Source: Pithys albifrons albifrons (lineage: Eukaryota > Chordata > Aves > Passeriformes > Thamnophilidae). From it: 64,000 bases of DNA. Under the pieces are notes generated by a model that saw only the letters and a list, made by a program, of their open reading frames with translations, did not search any database and was not told the origin of the DNA. Position 1 is the first letter of the stretch, and each line of letters starts with the position of its first letter. The position numbers and the translations under genes are program-made. Below are positions 1 to 12,700 of the stretch, piece after piece. The DNA is taken from the NCBI RefSeq assembly GCF_047495875.1, contig NC_092466.1:19340561-19404560 (forward strand), given 5' to 3'.

Positions 1-3000
1 AGTAACAGTCATCAGTGTCAATTCCATTTCTTCAATTTTACATTATTTCATCAAATTTATATTATTAAATAGATCTACACAATTAGAAATATTACAGCCC
101 TTAGGCTGAGTAAATATTTTTCATTTTAGGGAATGTGATTAATTTTATTGCAGGTGAGTAAGAGAGATCTGACAAAGAGTTGTACGAGAGAATCTCCACC
201 AGGACAGTCCTGTACCTACAAGTCTTGTACCTTCAATCTTGCACTGAAACACCAAACAGCTTGAAATTATCATAAATTAGCTAAAAACTTCCATTTTCTG
301 TCAAAACAGATCACAATCCAGTTCACAAGCTACTAGAATCATTAATCAATGAAGCAAACATGACATAAAATAATTGAATAATTACCTTCTAAGGTACTGC
401 CCAAAGCCCTGCATCTCTTGAGTGCTCTGTTCATTCAGATGTACAAGAGAATTAAAGTTAAAGGCATAGAGTTTTCTCTTGGTTTTAAGTGCTCCAGTTA
501 CATTTAAGCCAACAGCCATGAAAGCCATATTCTGCTCTGAAGTTCAAGTGCCAGATTTGTAAAAGAATTACATATCTGAAGATACAAACAATCTTGATGC
601 AGTTTTCAAAAACAAAATAGGGGTTAACCATCTATTCCTGCAGACTTTGCTAGTATTAGCATGGTCCCTCCAGGGAAAAACAGTGTGAGGAAATTAAAGT
701 CACAAAACTGCATCTCTGGAACACACCCATGCCACACAATCTCTTGAGTATAGCATTTTTATAGAATAAGTACAAAAGAATGGCTACTTAAGTCAGTTTA
801 GAGGTCTACCTAACCAACTATCTTGTATCTTCTATCAGCTTATGCAAAGAGTATAAGAGGTGTACTTGGTATCGTCTTGATTTTTGATCTTCATATTCCT
901 TCTAAGCAATCAGTGGCCTAGGGACTCCCTGAAACCCCTTTCTCCTGCTCATTGCCACATCTCATGTTTCCCTATAAGCACTTATAGCTGGCTCTAATAA
1001 CTTGCTCAGCAAAAGCAACATAAACTTTACAAAATACATATAAAAGCAATGCATTCAGGCAGCACTGTATCAGGAATTATAGAGATTAAACCTGTATTTA
1101 TATACCCTTTCTGCCCTTTGTTTTTTATAAGGAAGAATCACAGGGTGCATCAACTAAAAAGAAGCTATCGCTAAAGTAGGGTAAATGTTATTTAGGGCCA
1201 CAGTTTAAAATTACTAGGAGCTCATGAAATAAAATACATTGCTTTCACAACTTTTGCTAGGGAAACAGATATGTCCCCATGGCAAGAGAGAGCAATACCG
1301 GTCCACCTCTGTGCCACTGACAAGACCTTTCCTGCAATGATTGTTAGTTTGCTTGTTGTTGAAGTCTCATCTTACTTTGAAACAGTCACACATGCGTCTC
1401 ATTAATCACAACTTAAGAATACATGACAGATTGCTTCATTCCCTCCAGCTGCTCAATGGAGCAGTTTGCAGAGGAAACTAAATCCGCCTGACCTAGTCTT
1501 TAGTGGTAGGGGCTCTAGGCTCACATTTGGTCACATCAGAACCATTATAAAGATTGGATCCAATTTCTTCTGCTCAGACTTGATTGGAACCACTGTATTC
1601 ACTAGAAAGCAAGCCTTGTGGTCACAACTTTGCTTTGGAAGACCCAAGGCACATTGCTTCTTAGCATGTAGTCACCACTCACCCTCCCTTGCTCACTCCA
1701 GTAGAGGAGAAAACACTTTTTCTGTATGCGCTCCTCAGGTTTTAACAACTTCCCAAATGCTGCAAGGAAAGAATATCAGACATTTGGGGAAAAGGGAGGG
1801 CAGCAGAAAAAGGTTCTATTCTTGTACATGGTTGAGGACATGAGGACTGCTCTTTGTCCTTACTTTCTGTGATGAAAGCTGCCATCTGTCCCAGCCCATC
1901 ACCAGTCTAAAAGACTGGCATCCCTTAGTTGATGATAGCATCTGGAAGACAGTTCTGACAGGATTATGCTCATACCTCTTGCACACCCAGACATCTCTGT
2001 CTCACTGCAGGCTCCTCTCAAATAGAAAATGCTGCCAAAAACTAATACGAGTCCTTAAATTTCCCCATAGGTCAAGTTCATTTCAGTTCATGCCCTTCAC
2101 ACCTCTCCCATGACAGCCTCAAGAAGAATCAGAGCAAAGTCTGCCTGCTCCTTTACCTGCTGCATAATTCCAGGGAAAAAAACTGTTAGAGGATGAGCTG
2201 TGCCTGCTGGAGGGCCCTGGGGCTTGTCAGGTGTTCTGCAGAGATCCAGGGAGCAGTCACAGCCTTGCAATTGAAAGATGTTTTTCATCAAGGTGAACAC
2301 TAAAAAACCAAACCCAGAAGCAGATATTAAGATACAATTCTAGGAGATACCCAAGGAACACCAAGCATTATGGTGAAGGAGCACATCCAGAAGATCAGGG
2401 ATCTGGTTAAAGATTCTGCTGGGGGGGTTGGGTGACACTTACAGTGTCAGTCAGACTCTGTCTTTTGCACATAGCTGCAAAGTTATTCATTGAGCTGGGA
2501 TAAGGCTGGAGGAGCATAAGCTGGGGAAGGGTCTCCCAGCAGCCTCTCCACTGCCAGAGAAACCCAGTTGGGCAAGTCAGACAAGTAATGATTTGCAATG
2601 CCTTGTCCTTCTTCACATGCTCTCATCTGAGCACAGAGCTTCACACTGAAAATGCTTATTACTGATTAGCACCCTTTCCTGCTGTGGGGTAGCCATGACT
2701 ACCTCTAGGCCTGCAGCAGCAAAGGAAGAGAAGCTGAGGTACAGAATAGGGAAATGCCAAGAACTTGGCTACCCAGTACCCTGCTTTGACAACAATATCT
2801 ATTCCCTGTTCACACTGCACATCAGCACATGTAAAGTACTTTACTGCTGCATCCTCACACTGGGATAAAGTGTAACGTTACTCACATGAAAACAGGCCTG
2901 TCTTGATGTTTTGTTTTACTTTCTGTGGTTTCCTGAGGAGAGGAAGTGGAGAGGGAGGTTCTGCAGTTTTCTCTTTGGTACTCAGTGGTGGGATGCATGG

Positions 3001-6000
3001 GAATGGTTCAAAGCTGCACCAGGGTAGGTTTAGACTGCACATAAGAAAGCTTTTCTTTACCAAGAGAGTGGTTAAATTCTGAAACAGGCTTCCTTGAGAG
3101 GTGACTGCTGCCCCAACCCCATCAATGCTCAAGAGGTCTTTGGACAATTTCCCTATAACATGCTTTACCTTTTGGTCAGGCTTGAAGTGGTCAAGCAGTT
3201 GGACTTGATGATTGTTGTAGGTCTCCCTTTCAATGGAAATATTCTATTCAGAGCTGTGAGGCATGTACAATGCCTCTAAAAACACTGGCTCCACCAAGCA
3301 GATACAGAGCTGCTGCACCGTTCTGCCAGTCGTAGATGCTGCCCTTTACAGCTGTTCCCTCTTTCAGCTGATCCTGTTCTTTAATCAGCACCTTTTTCCA
3401 CACCCTGGATCCCTCTGATTTAGGCTAGTCCCTTGTATCACTGTTCTTGTTATCCCTTTTGCTCTCTCCAGCCTGTCCTCCAAAAAAAACATTCTGCCCA
3501 GATTTCTGCTAGGCTGTGGCTGCTTGTTAACTTCAGATTCATTGCCCCAGCTGCTTGGACCTCTTACAGTCTCAAATGACTTGGAGGCACACAGACATTT
3601 ACCTTTCTCCAAAATTCAGAATTTCTACATCAAAACCATTTCCTGAACCTTCTAATATTTTCTTCACCTATTACATGGTAACCACATATTAGCAATTTGA
3701 CAGGACTGCTTTAGGGTTGCAAAGGTAAGGGAGGCAATCTTGCCATTGGTGCTCAGATTGCAGATATCAATCTCCTTGCCTCTGCTGGTAAACCAGGGTC
3801 ATTTTAAAGGTTGGTTCTTTGCCTTTTGATAGGCAAGTTGATAGATTAGGTCAGAACAGGTTCCTATTTGCATTTATCTTGCAAAATTCTGCTGCAGCTT
3901 GTGCTGTAACATCATCCACATCAAATATAACCCCTCCTTCCATGACTAGGCAGTGCATAATCTCGGTGTACCTGTACACACTAAAACCTCAGTGGAGACT
4001 CAGCAAAATGTATAACCAAGCAACCAGAGTATGACAGCTCAGTAACTTCTGAGAGAACAGCCCTTGATGGCAACACCTGTAAATATGCACCTACAGTCTG
4101 ATATTTTCACATAGTGAGTTCTGCACAGTAACTTGAGTGCAGAAAAGACCTCCGCCTTGTGTTTTGGATATATACATATAGATATTACTTGACACTGCTG
4201 TAACTACAGCACCAGTTGCAAACTTTCATCAGTGAGGTGACTCAATTCCCACCTTTGAGTTCAAAGTCACATTTGTCCCAAGCACACCAAGAGCAGTTCT
4301 TTTATCTAGCTTTCACAAGTGTTTCCTGCTGAGGCCATCCATAAAGGTGGTGAAGCAACAAAGTACCTGAACTACTGGCCCACTATCCTTTAATCTGCAA
4401 ACTGTCCTGACCCTCCATCCCTTCTGCATTTCTTTGTGGGTAGTTTATTGCATTTAAAAAAAAGCCACAGGAAAGAGACATATCTAATAGCTGAACTTTG
4501 CACGGTCTAGGTACATACAGACATACAGAACATGACTGCTCCCTCAAATCTTCACTCTCAGGGACTAACCACTCAGCAATTTCCTTTAGCCTATACTTAA
4601 ACTATATCCATTTTCTTTCTTCTTTATAGCCCACTTCTGTTGCAGTTCAAGTGGCAAACTTATCTTGTTTAAATACTTAAAATTATTTTCACGGGAATGC
4701 CTATAAATGTTTTCTATTCTATTTGTCAAGTAAGATTAAAGACTAGATATTAGCATACCAACATCCCACCTGCACCCATATGCTCCTGATTTAATTTGCT
4801 GAGGAACAGAAAATGAACCAAAAGACAGTGTCAATATAGTTTGATCTTCTACTTCTGAAAAAAAACCCAAAATCTCATATATCTGACTATGTACAAAAGT
4901 ATCTGTTCAATTGTAATGCAAAAAAATAACACTGGGTGACATTATAAAACAATGACCACTTTCTGGACAAGAGCTATCCCTGTGTTCCAGAAATCCATCT
5001 CATATGTGCCAAAGCATCACAAGGACTTTTCTGTGCAGTGGAGGAGGTAAGATGGCTCCAATTGCCTGCTTAAAGCACAAACAGCTCAGGAGGCAGCCAT
5101 TGACAAGGCAGGACACCAGTGCACTAAGTGAGCACAGGACAGCTAATGTCACCCCCCGCTGCTTTTGTTAATACTTCTGTCAGTGCAGCAATGCCATGAC
5201 TGCTGCTGGAAAAAAACATGCCTGGCATTTCTGATGGCTTCCTGCAGAGTTACATGGAGAAGAGACAGACAGCCTGAAGGCTCAAAATGAGATGAGTGCA
5301 TGGAAAACATGCCTCATGTTTTCATGCCTGTCTCCTTCTGCTGGGGAGAGGCATGGGGGGAAGGGACAAAAGCAGGAGAGAAAGGTAAATTAATTATGTT
5401 ACATAAACAGACTGCATCATAGCATGAGGAAGTCATCATGTTAGAGAGCAGGAATGAGACCTCTGGCCACTGGCAAAGCATCAAGAAAATTTAGTGATGG
5501 TATTGAGAAATAAAATAGCTATTTCTATATCTGCGTACAACTCTCATAGCACTCTGTGACGACTAAGTTTAAATACTGAAAGTCTGACTCTTGGCTTCCA
5601 CTAAGGGATGCTAACTCATGGGCCAGCCGGGGAATGATGCCACTATAAAAAACAGGTACACTGCAAAAGAGGAGGCAACAAGGCCATATCTACTTCTCAT
5701 GACAAGATATCCACAGTCCTGCAGAAAATGGCTATATCCAGTGCTTATTCAACGTCAAAGATTTGATCTGGAGCCACCATTGTGGCGACTATGCTGAAAG
5801 CAAAGGGCAGGTTGCTGGTTTTTGAGCAAAGAGATTAAATTGACAACATCAAAGTTACCATCTTCCTAAGAGTAACTCCTATTTACTTCACAATTCATGT
5901 CTTCCCCCTGTGTTCCTGAACCTGCCTCTTCCTTATGTTGGGAAGAAACCTTAGAGAAGAGCATTCAGTCCAATATGAGAAGAAAGTTGGAACAGGAATG

Positions 6001-6596
6001 TTTTGACTAGATGACACATGATGGAAGTATCAAAGTGGAAGCAGGGAAAGTCTCTGTGACCATAGAGGGAAAAATCTTTCCAGCACTTATCAGAAGACAG
6101 GAAAAAAAAAAGACATGTTAAGGGAGGAAGAAAACATTTTCTGGTACTCATTAGGAAAAGATGTAAACATCGCTGAACTAGCAACTCATACAAAATTGGC
6201 AAACTCTTCCAGAGGTAATAAATAAATTTGATCAAGGCACTTCTCTGAGCATGAGTAAAGGTTGGGGAGCAGGACAGGAATTCTAAGTGACTTATAATTT
6301 GCCAAGTCTTTGGCAAATTCAGACAATACTGTCTCATAACAGAGTATCTTGGCTGCTATGCCCTATTTTTTTTGTTGCTTCAAAGGGTTAATGCTTATTG
6401 CTCTTCAAGACGAGTCTATGTAGAAATTCACACAGAGAACACTGTAATTTCTCCAAGGAAACAGATAGTGATGATATTTACTGTAGCCTGAATCCACCAG
6501 AACCCTGAACTGAAAGGATCAGATAGCCCTCCACATCCAATTCACCCTCTAAAATGCCATCTCCCCAGAGAAAATTTTCTAATTCATCTTTCTTAC
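1..6596 (-). other. WDFY4 intron, left-edge part
   Basis: The stretch follows the exon that ends just before the PH domain, so the next exon should encode the PH domain. I could not find it here in any minus-strand frame. Apart from an old CR1 fragment near 2940-3253 I see only unique, AT-rich sequence. Several open frames of 60-128 codons on both strands have no recognisable similarity and look like chance. Confidence 0.7.
2940..3253 (+). mobile_element. CR1 LINE 3' fragment, old and diverged
   Basis: The plus strand follows the CR1 3' region: the stretch near 3040-3100 corresponds to the motif that encodes FFT-RV---W---P-EV in intact copies, followed by the 3' UTR with GTTGGACTTGATGATT and a decayed ATTCTATTC end. 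The 5' border is not certain. Confidence 0.75.
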
Positions 6597-6763
6597 CTTT
6601 TCGCTCTCTGCGAACTCCTGCAATATAATTTGTCTCTCCACACACAGTTCTAAGAAGTCTTCTGAATGGAAACTTTCATGTAGAGCAGGGAAGAATGTTA
6701 GCTGGTTACAGTCCAATCCCTTCTTATCCATCTCCCTTTCTGCTCCATTTAACGTCAGTTCTC
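6597..6763 (-). CDS. WDFY4: WDFY4 exon, last one in the window
   Basis: This 167-bp exon has acceptor TTATGTTGATGTAG and donor GAAAAG|GTAAGA and ends on a whole codon. It encodes [18 protein letters not shown], then [20 protein letters not shown] and [44 protein letters not shown] is nearly identical to mammalian WDFY4 as I recall it and immediately precedes the PH domain. This exon alone makes the WDFY4 call secure. Confidence 0.97.
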
Positions 6764-9700
6764 CTACATCAACATAAAAGAGATTGCAGTTTTAGTGGCA
6801 CCTAGATGACACCAGAAGTGTGTGCAATTTAGACTTTCACCCAATATATTCTACCTTGGGAAATACCAGGAAATACCATTATTTATCTGCAAAAAACAGG
6901 CAAGAGAGAAGTAAAATCTATGACTGCTCAAGAAGGATGCTTTGTTCAGGGAACTAAAGTCAGATATATGGCATCAATCATAATTCAAACTAAATTCCTA
7001 CAATCACAGAAGATTAAGAAATTAGGATAAAATTAAAATGCTAGTCATCTGGGGATATGCACTGAGCAAGATCTTAAGAAAACCCAAGGAGAGACAATCC
7101 ACTTACATCTTGCCCAAGCTGTGTCCCAAGTTTTGCATATTCATGCAGTGCATACAGTTAGGAGGAAAGGCACGATGAGCCTTCTTACTGAGGCAGACTG
7201 TAACCCCTTTCATGCAGAAACTACTTGGTTGGAGTCTGGAACAATAAGGTCCACTCTCAACTGTTTTCTAGGTCCTATCACACTAAAAAGTATACAACAA
7301 TACTGTGCGTTTCCAACAACGTACACTAGAAGCTTGACTTGGAGCATTTGTAGAGCTGGCTGAAATCCACAGCCATAGACTGACATTTCCAAACTACAGT
7401 TCTTTTTCAATTATCTTTTTTTGCTCTTTCTGAAAAACTATAGACTTCTACACCATATTTCACTCCCTCTCCCACCCCTCCTCTTTTTATGTCTCATATC
7501 AGGAAAATCTGGCCTTGGAAAGTGAAAAATGTTGAAAAAATGGTAAGATTTTGAAAAATCTAGTTCTATTTTGAACAGTCTGGCATGTTAACATTCTTGG
7601 TGATTTCCTTCCACTCTTCATTATTTTGTCCACATTTTTTTGAAAGTTACAATTCCTATTACTACTTCTTTGTGCCATCTGTCACCTAGTTTAAAATAGT
7701 TTCAGAGGTAGAACTGTAGAGTCTGCCAAAATCAGGGGAAAAGTCTGACTTTTCCTTCTGATTTTAAGCAACTGGGAGCTTTCCAGGTGCCTAACAGTGC
7801 CAAAAGCTTTCATTTCAAGGTAGAATTTTTCCTTTGAATCTTTCAGATGGCAACAAGAGAGCAGCAAATTCTGAAGACGGTTTATATACCACCTGTAACA
7901 ATTGCATCTGGAGGTTTTTTCCCCGAAGTTACATTGACTTTTTAGTGCAGAGCACTGACAGTTTTTTTCCACTGGATTAAATTTTGATCTAGAATTCCAT
8001 ATACTAATTCCAATTATCTTTGATTCTTTGTGTCCACCCTCTTGATGAGGTAATTTAGCTCTAAAAGCTTACCTGGATTCACTTCAGTAGGGGAAGTTGT
8101 TTCATTTCTGTTTGCTAGGAGAACCTGAAAAGAGACTAGGTATGACTAGAGTAGAATATGCAGACAGGAAAACATAACTCAAAACTTTGGTGCAGAGAAA
8201 AACACTGATTAGAACTATGTTGCAAATAAAGGCCTTGGAAATTCAAATAAACTCACTGGAAAGAAACCCAAAGGAAAAAAAAATGTCAAAAATTAAGCAA
8301 AAGGACTACTGTCTTTTCAAACAAACCCTGCATGAGGCCAGTTACAGGATAAAAATCATACCACCCAGTCTACAGAAAATTGCCAGAATCCAAGCTTCAC
8401 ATAAAAGCTGAAAATGTCCTAGACATAGGAACCTCATGCTAAAATGCTTCAGGTTCTGGTTGATAGGATTTGGCACTTAGAGATTATAAAGACAGACAGT
8501 AGTACATACCCCACATATACAGTTCAATGCTTAGTTTAAACTACTCTAATTCCCCTTTTGATCATTCACTAGTTCTAGCAGCACAAAAATGCACAAGACT
8601 AACAGGACAGTGCAGCCTTCTTCTAACTGGACTCTGTTGCATACATTGGGAAAGGCTACACTCTTGAGATACTACAGGTAGAAAAGTATGGACAGGTTAT
8701 ACTGTCATCTCTCTGGGAAGATTGTATACAAATCACTCTGCTGCTGTTAAACACATTGTAGCTTCTCTTATCCTTTTAAAATCAGACCCCTTCAGTGGGT
8801 TCTCTATGCATGGCACAGCATATTGATGAGACAGGTGATAAGAACCAGAGAAAGAGATGCAAGTATTTGTCAAAGGTTGAATTCCATGATCTTGGAGGTC
8901 TTTTCCAACCTTAATGATTCTGTGATTCTATAAAGTTACCAGCAACTGTTACAGATATTGTACAACTCCTGAAAAAAGCTTTCTACCTCACTCTTCATTC
9001 TCATCATTGCTGCTTGGGTGTTCACATGTTGAATCCTCCTCCTCATTCGTGAAGGCCCCTCATAACAATCAAGAATCCATCGTGGTCCCAAGGATCGTGA
9101 TGCATCTCTCCATGGGCCCCTTCTGTGGAAAAGTTGGTCCTCAAGTATCATCCAGTCCTTGGCTGCTTTGCTGTAACCACACTGCTGCATCTGTGGGACA
9201 GAAATCCTTTGTGCCAGCTTTTGGATACTTTCCTCCTCTCAGCCAGCAGTGGTACCACCCCAGTGATACAGAGGGATCTATGCAGCCTACCAGATGGGAT
9301 AACTGCAGAGGGAACACTGCAGACCCAGCAAACGCAAGCCCAAGAGACCACTGGAAGTGTGTTGTGGGAGATTTTACTAATCAAACCAGTGATAGTTTGA
9401 CTAGAAGATACAGTGACTAATATAAGCATGTCACAAACTTGAAAATGGCTGCTTTCATTATATTTCCAACTCAAAAGCAATGAGTCAGGAGAACCACATA
9501 ACAGAGGTGTAATTCACTTCATTTCTTTCTGACAAATGGCAACAACCATCCTCGCTGAAAACACAGTCTGAACATCTCAGTCAGAAGTATACTGTGCTCT
9601 CTCCGAGTAAGGTATAGATTTAATTATTTCTACTTAGGAGGTGTGTTCAGGGAGCTGGTGGGCACTAAAATATCAATTTAAAGGAGAGAAGAGGTGAGAA

Positions 9701-12700
9701 TTTAAAAAAAACCAAATGCTTGTTGGTCCCTGATGGCCAATCTTGAAACAGAAACACACCTGCGACTTTTCACTATCGGTTAAGCTTGAGATCTCTGAAA
9801 AGTTTTACTGGCGGCTAAGAAAAAAAAAGTCAAAGTCCTCAGTTTCATTTCTGCCACTGTGAGAGCAGAATAATTCATTTAAATAAAAGCAAAAAAGGCT
9901 CCTGAAAATAAAGTGGGGATCCAATTGCTGAGTGATGCTGTATCACACTTCAGTGGTAATGTCAGGAATGGAATATTGTCTCATCAACTCTCAGCAATTT
10001 TTTAGGCGAGCTATTCCTCTCACTTCTAAAATGCCCAATTTCACAATGTAGTCCAAGAGCAACCTTTCAACAACAGAAAGCTGTTGCGCAATATTCCTGT
10101 TCTTTACCTGTATGTGGTTCTTGTACAAAGAAGCATACAGCTCCTGCCCAATTCTTCGGTACTGTTCCATACATGACACAAATCCCTAGGAAAAACATCA
10201 GAACACATTACACCAAGTTGTTGCAGGTGTAAATTATGTGAGGGACAGAAGCAGGCATTAGTTGCTCTGTCTTTTATAAGAACAATTAGGGAATATGGCC
10301 TGGGTCTGCAAGTTTGATGGCTCTCCAGACAGTATAGTGATGAGGCAATCATCTGAGAGCAAGCTGCACACTCACACCATAGTCATGATCTTAACAGGAG
10401 TCATTAGTAGAACTACTCAGAAGGAAAAAGAAAACAGCAAAGAAAATGTAAGGCTTCTTCTTTTGGAGCTGGCTTAGTACTGCAAGTAGCATAGAAGAAA
10501 ATTATCTGTTGTAGAGACCCTGACTGAGGTAAGGGTCCATAGAGATCAGCCCCATCCTTTCTGCATAAACAGAAAATGCTAACAAAGGTATTGTCTATGT
10601 GCCCTTTTTTTTTTTAAGACAAGAAAAACGTGTTTCCAAACACATTTTTGAAATTTAGGCGCCTAAGTCCTCTGGCAACACATGACTTGGTGTATAAATA
10701 CACTATTTAATAGGATTGTGATGCAGGGATATCTGAGCTAACTCTAGAACTGGAAACTTTTAGAGTTGTGCTAGTGCAAGATGACACTGACAATAAATGC
10801 CTCTACTCCATTAAGCTACTACAGACATTTTTGTTTCCTGATCAGAGAGGTGAAGCATATGGAAAGGCTGTGTGTATAACTGAAGCATTAAACAGCTGCC
10901 AAGTAACCTACTGTCTTGTTTCATCTTATTGCATGAAGGCAAATGGAGAACCAGCATAGGACTCTGTTTTAACAGGCTGTCCAACACTCATGGACTTTTG
11001 GAGTCTTATAACTCTAATTTTTCTAAGCACACACAAGAATAGTTGTTCCATCTATTGCTCCCCTTGCTCCTCTTGGTATAACTGCTGAGAAGTGGCTACT
11101 CAGGAAGAGTTCAGTATCACAACCTTCTTAATAATAATCACAGGTAAAAAAAATCTCCTGTTTGTTTTACAGTGTATTTCCTGGTAAAAGATTCCAGCTA
11201 TTCCATTACAAATACATGCTGCCATGTCTGATCTTCTGGGCAAACTTGTTGTAAATTTTTTTAAAGCAAAAGCTCTCTGAAGGAGCAACTTTTTTTTCCT
11301 GTTTAAGTCAACAGTACAACACATGACTCAGGATGATGCTTCTAATCACTACTGGAAGAAGCAGCATCCCAAAAGTCACAATATCTAAATAAACCGTAAA
11401 TATCTGATCCATGTGCCAGCCAAATACGTTAGAAGGATGCAGGCTTATTTGATCATGAAATCAAAATAAGTTTGTTGGCCCTTCCCAGGAACTTTCAAAA
11501 GGTACACCAAAGCTATGGAATTCAAAAAAACCCAACAGGATTCAGAGTGGTTGACCATTAACTACATTACAGAGAGAAGCAGAAGTATTTGTCTTTTGAT
11601 AAATTTCTAAGGATTAGAGGTGGCAGAGAAGGCAGAAGCTGTTCAGAGATTACACAGAAGAGGTGAGAGTGCCCCCAGCAGCATATGACGTTCTCATGAC
11701 CACCTGAGCTTCCCTGACAAAGGTGAGATTTCTGTGAGTCACAGTACGAGGCTAAACTGGCTGTGACAGTCCCAGCCTCTCACTACCTAAAGCCATGGAT
11801 CAGGTGGATAATTTTCAGATGTGTGGACTCTGTGCCCCACTGGCAGTGATTTGTCACAGCAAACTGTTTAGCTGCTGCTTGCACTGTGCTATAATTAAGT
11901 TACCATACAAGGTCTATGTGGTGTGCTGATTACTGCTGGCTGCCAGCCAGGTCTGTACCCCTGCCGTGAAGTCACATTTATTGGTGTTTCCCTGCAGGAA
12001 GCTCCTGTTTTACACTGATGAAAATCATTATATTTTTGTTTGTTTAAAGCATCATTAAACCTGTAATCGCAGTTGTGGCCTCACAAAACTATTCCATAAT
12101 TCATATAAAACTCCCATAAATGCTGACCTAGAAAGCAACAGCATCTCTGCTGTTAAGCCAGGCTCATAATAGGCAAGGAGCAGAGATCACGGTTGTACAC
12201 AGACATAGGGCAAAAGGCATTCAGAGTGGACAACCAGTGCCTCCAAGCAGTAACAAGAATTTTAGATATTCCTAGGCTATTCAAGGCAAGTCACTGCTCA
12301 ACTGGAAGCTGTTTCAAAGTTACTCATAGTCTGTATTTCACTCCTGGTCACTGATCTGACCCCTAATGTCAAAGCCCATGTTGCAAAGATCTCACTGACC
12401 AGCTCTTAGCCTGTGACACATATGAAGGGGCCCAGGAAGGAAAAATTCTGCTAGTCACATCTGGCCAAATGAAGACTTTCCACAGTGGCTTCCAAATGAG
12501 CTATAACTAGCCATCTTCAACCAGATGAACATGTCTTTATTGGTCATCCCCACAGGGAAACCATCCGGTTGTAAAATGAAATGAACAGTTAACAAAATTG
12601 AAGATGACTGTGATTGGAAAAAAAGCGCAAAAGAAAAAACCCTATGCCGAACCAACAAACAAACCTAAAATCTGAAAAAGATAATAAACATGGAGAATAT

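Larger units (their letters stand above)
6764..10107 (-). other. Three small WDFY4 introns (6764-8072, 8125-8986, 9191-10107)
   Basis: These introns separate the last four exons before the PH domain. They hold unique AT-rich sequence except for the 3' end of a CR1 at 8876-8934. I see no other gene in them. Confidence 0.75.

Noticed and set aside
1466..1843. 125-codon plus-strand open frame
   Set aside because: No recognisable domain and no neighbouring coding evidence on the plus strand.
5951..6337. 128-codon minus-strand open frame next to the last exon
   Set aside because: Leu/Phe/Cys-rich composition from AT-rich DNA, no family similarity, and it does not read as a PH domain.
9007..9420. 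137-codon plus-strand open frame
   Set aside because: It overlaps the WDFY4 exon at 8987-9190 on the opposite strand and is its shadow.
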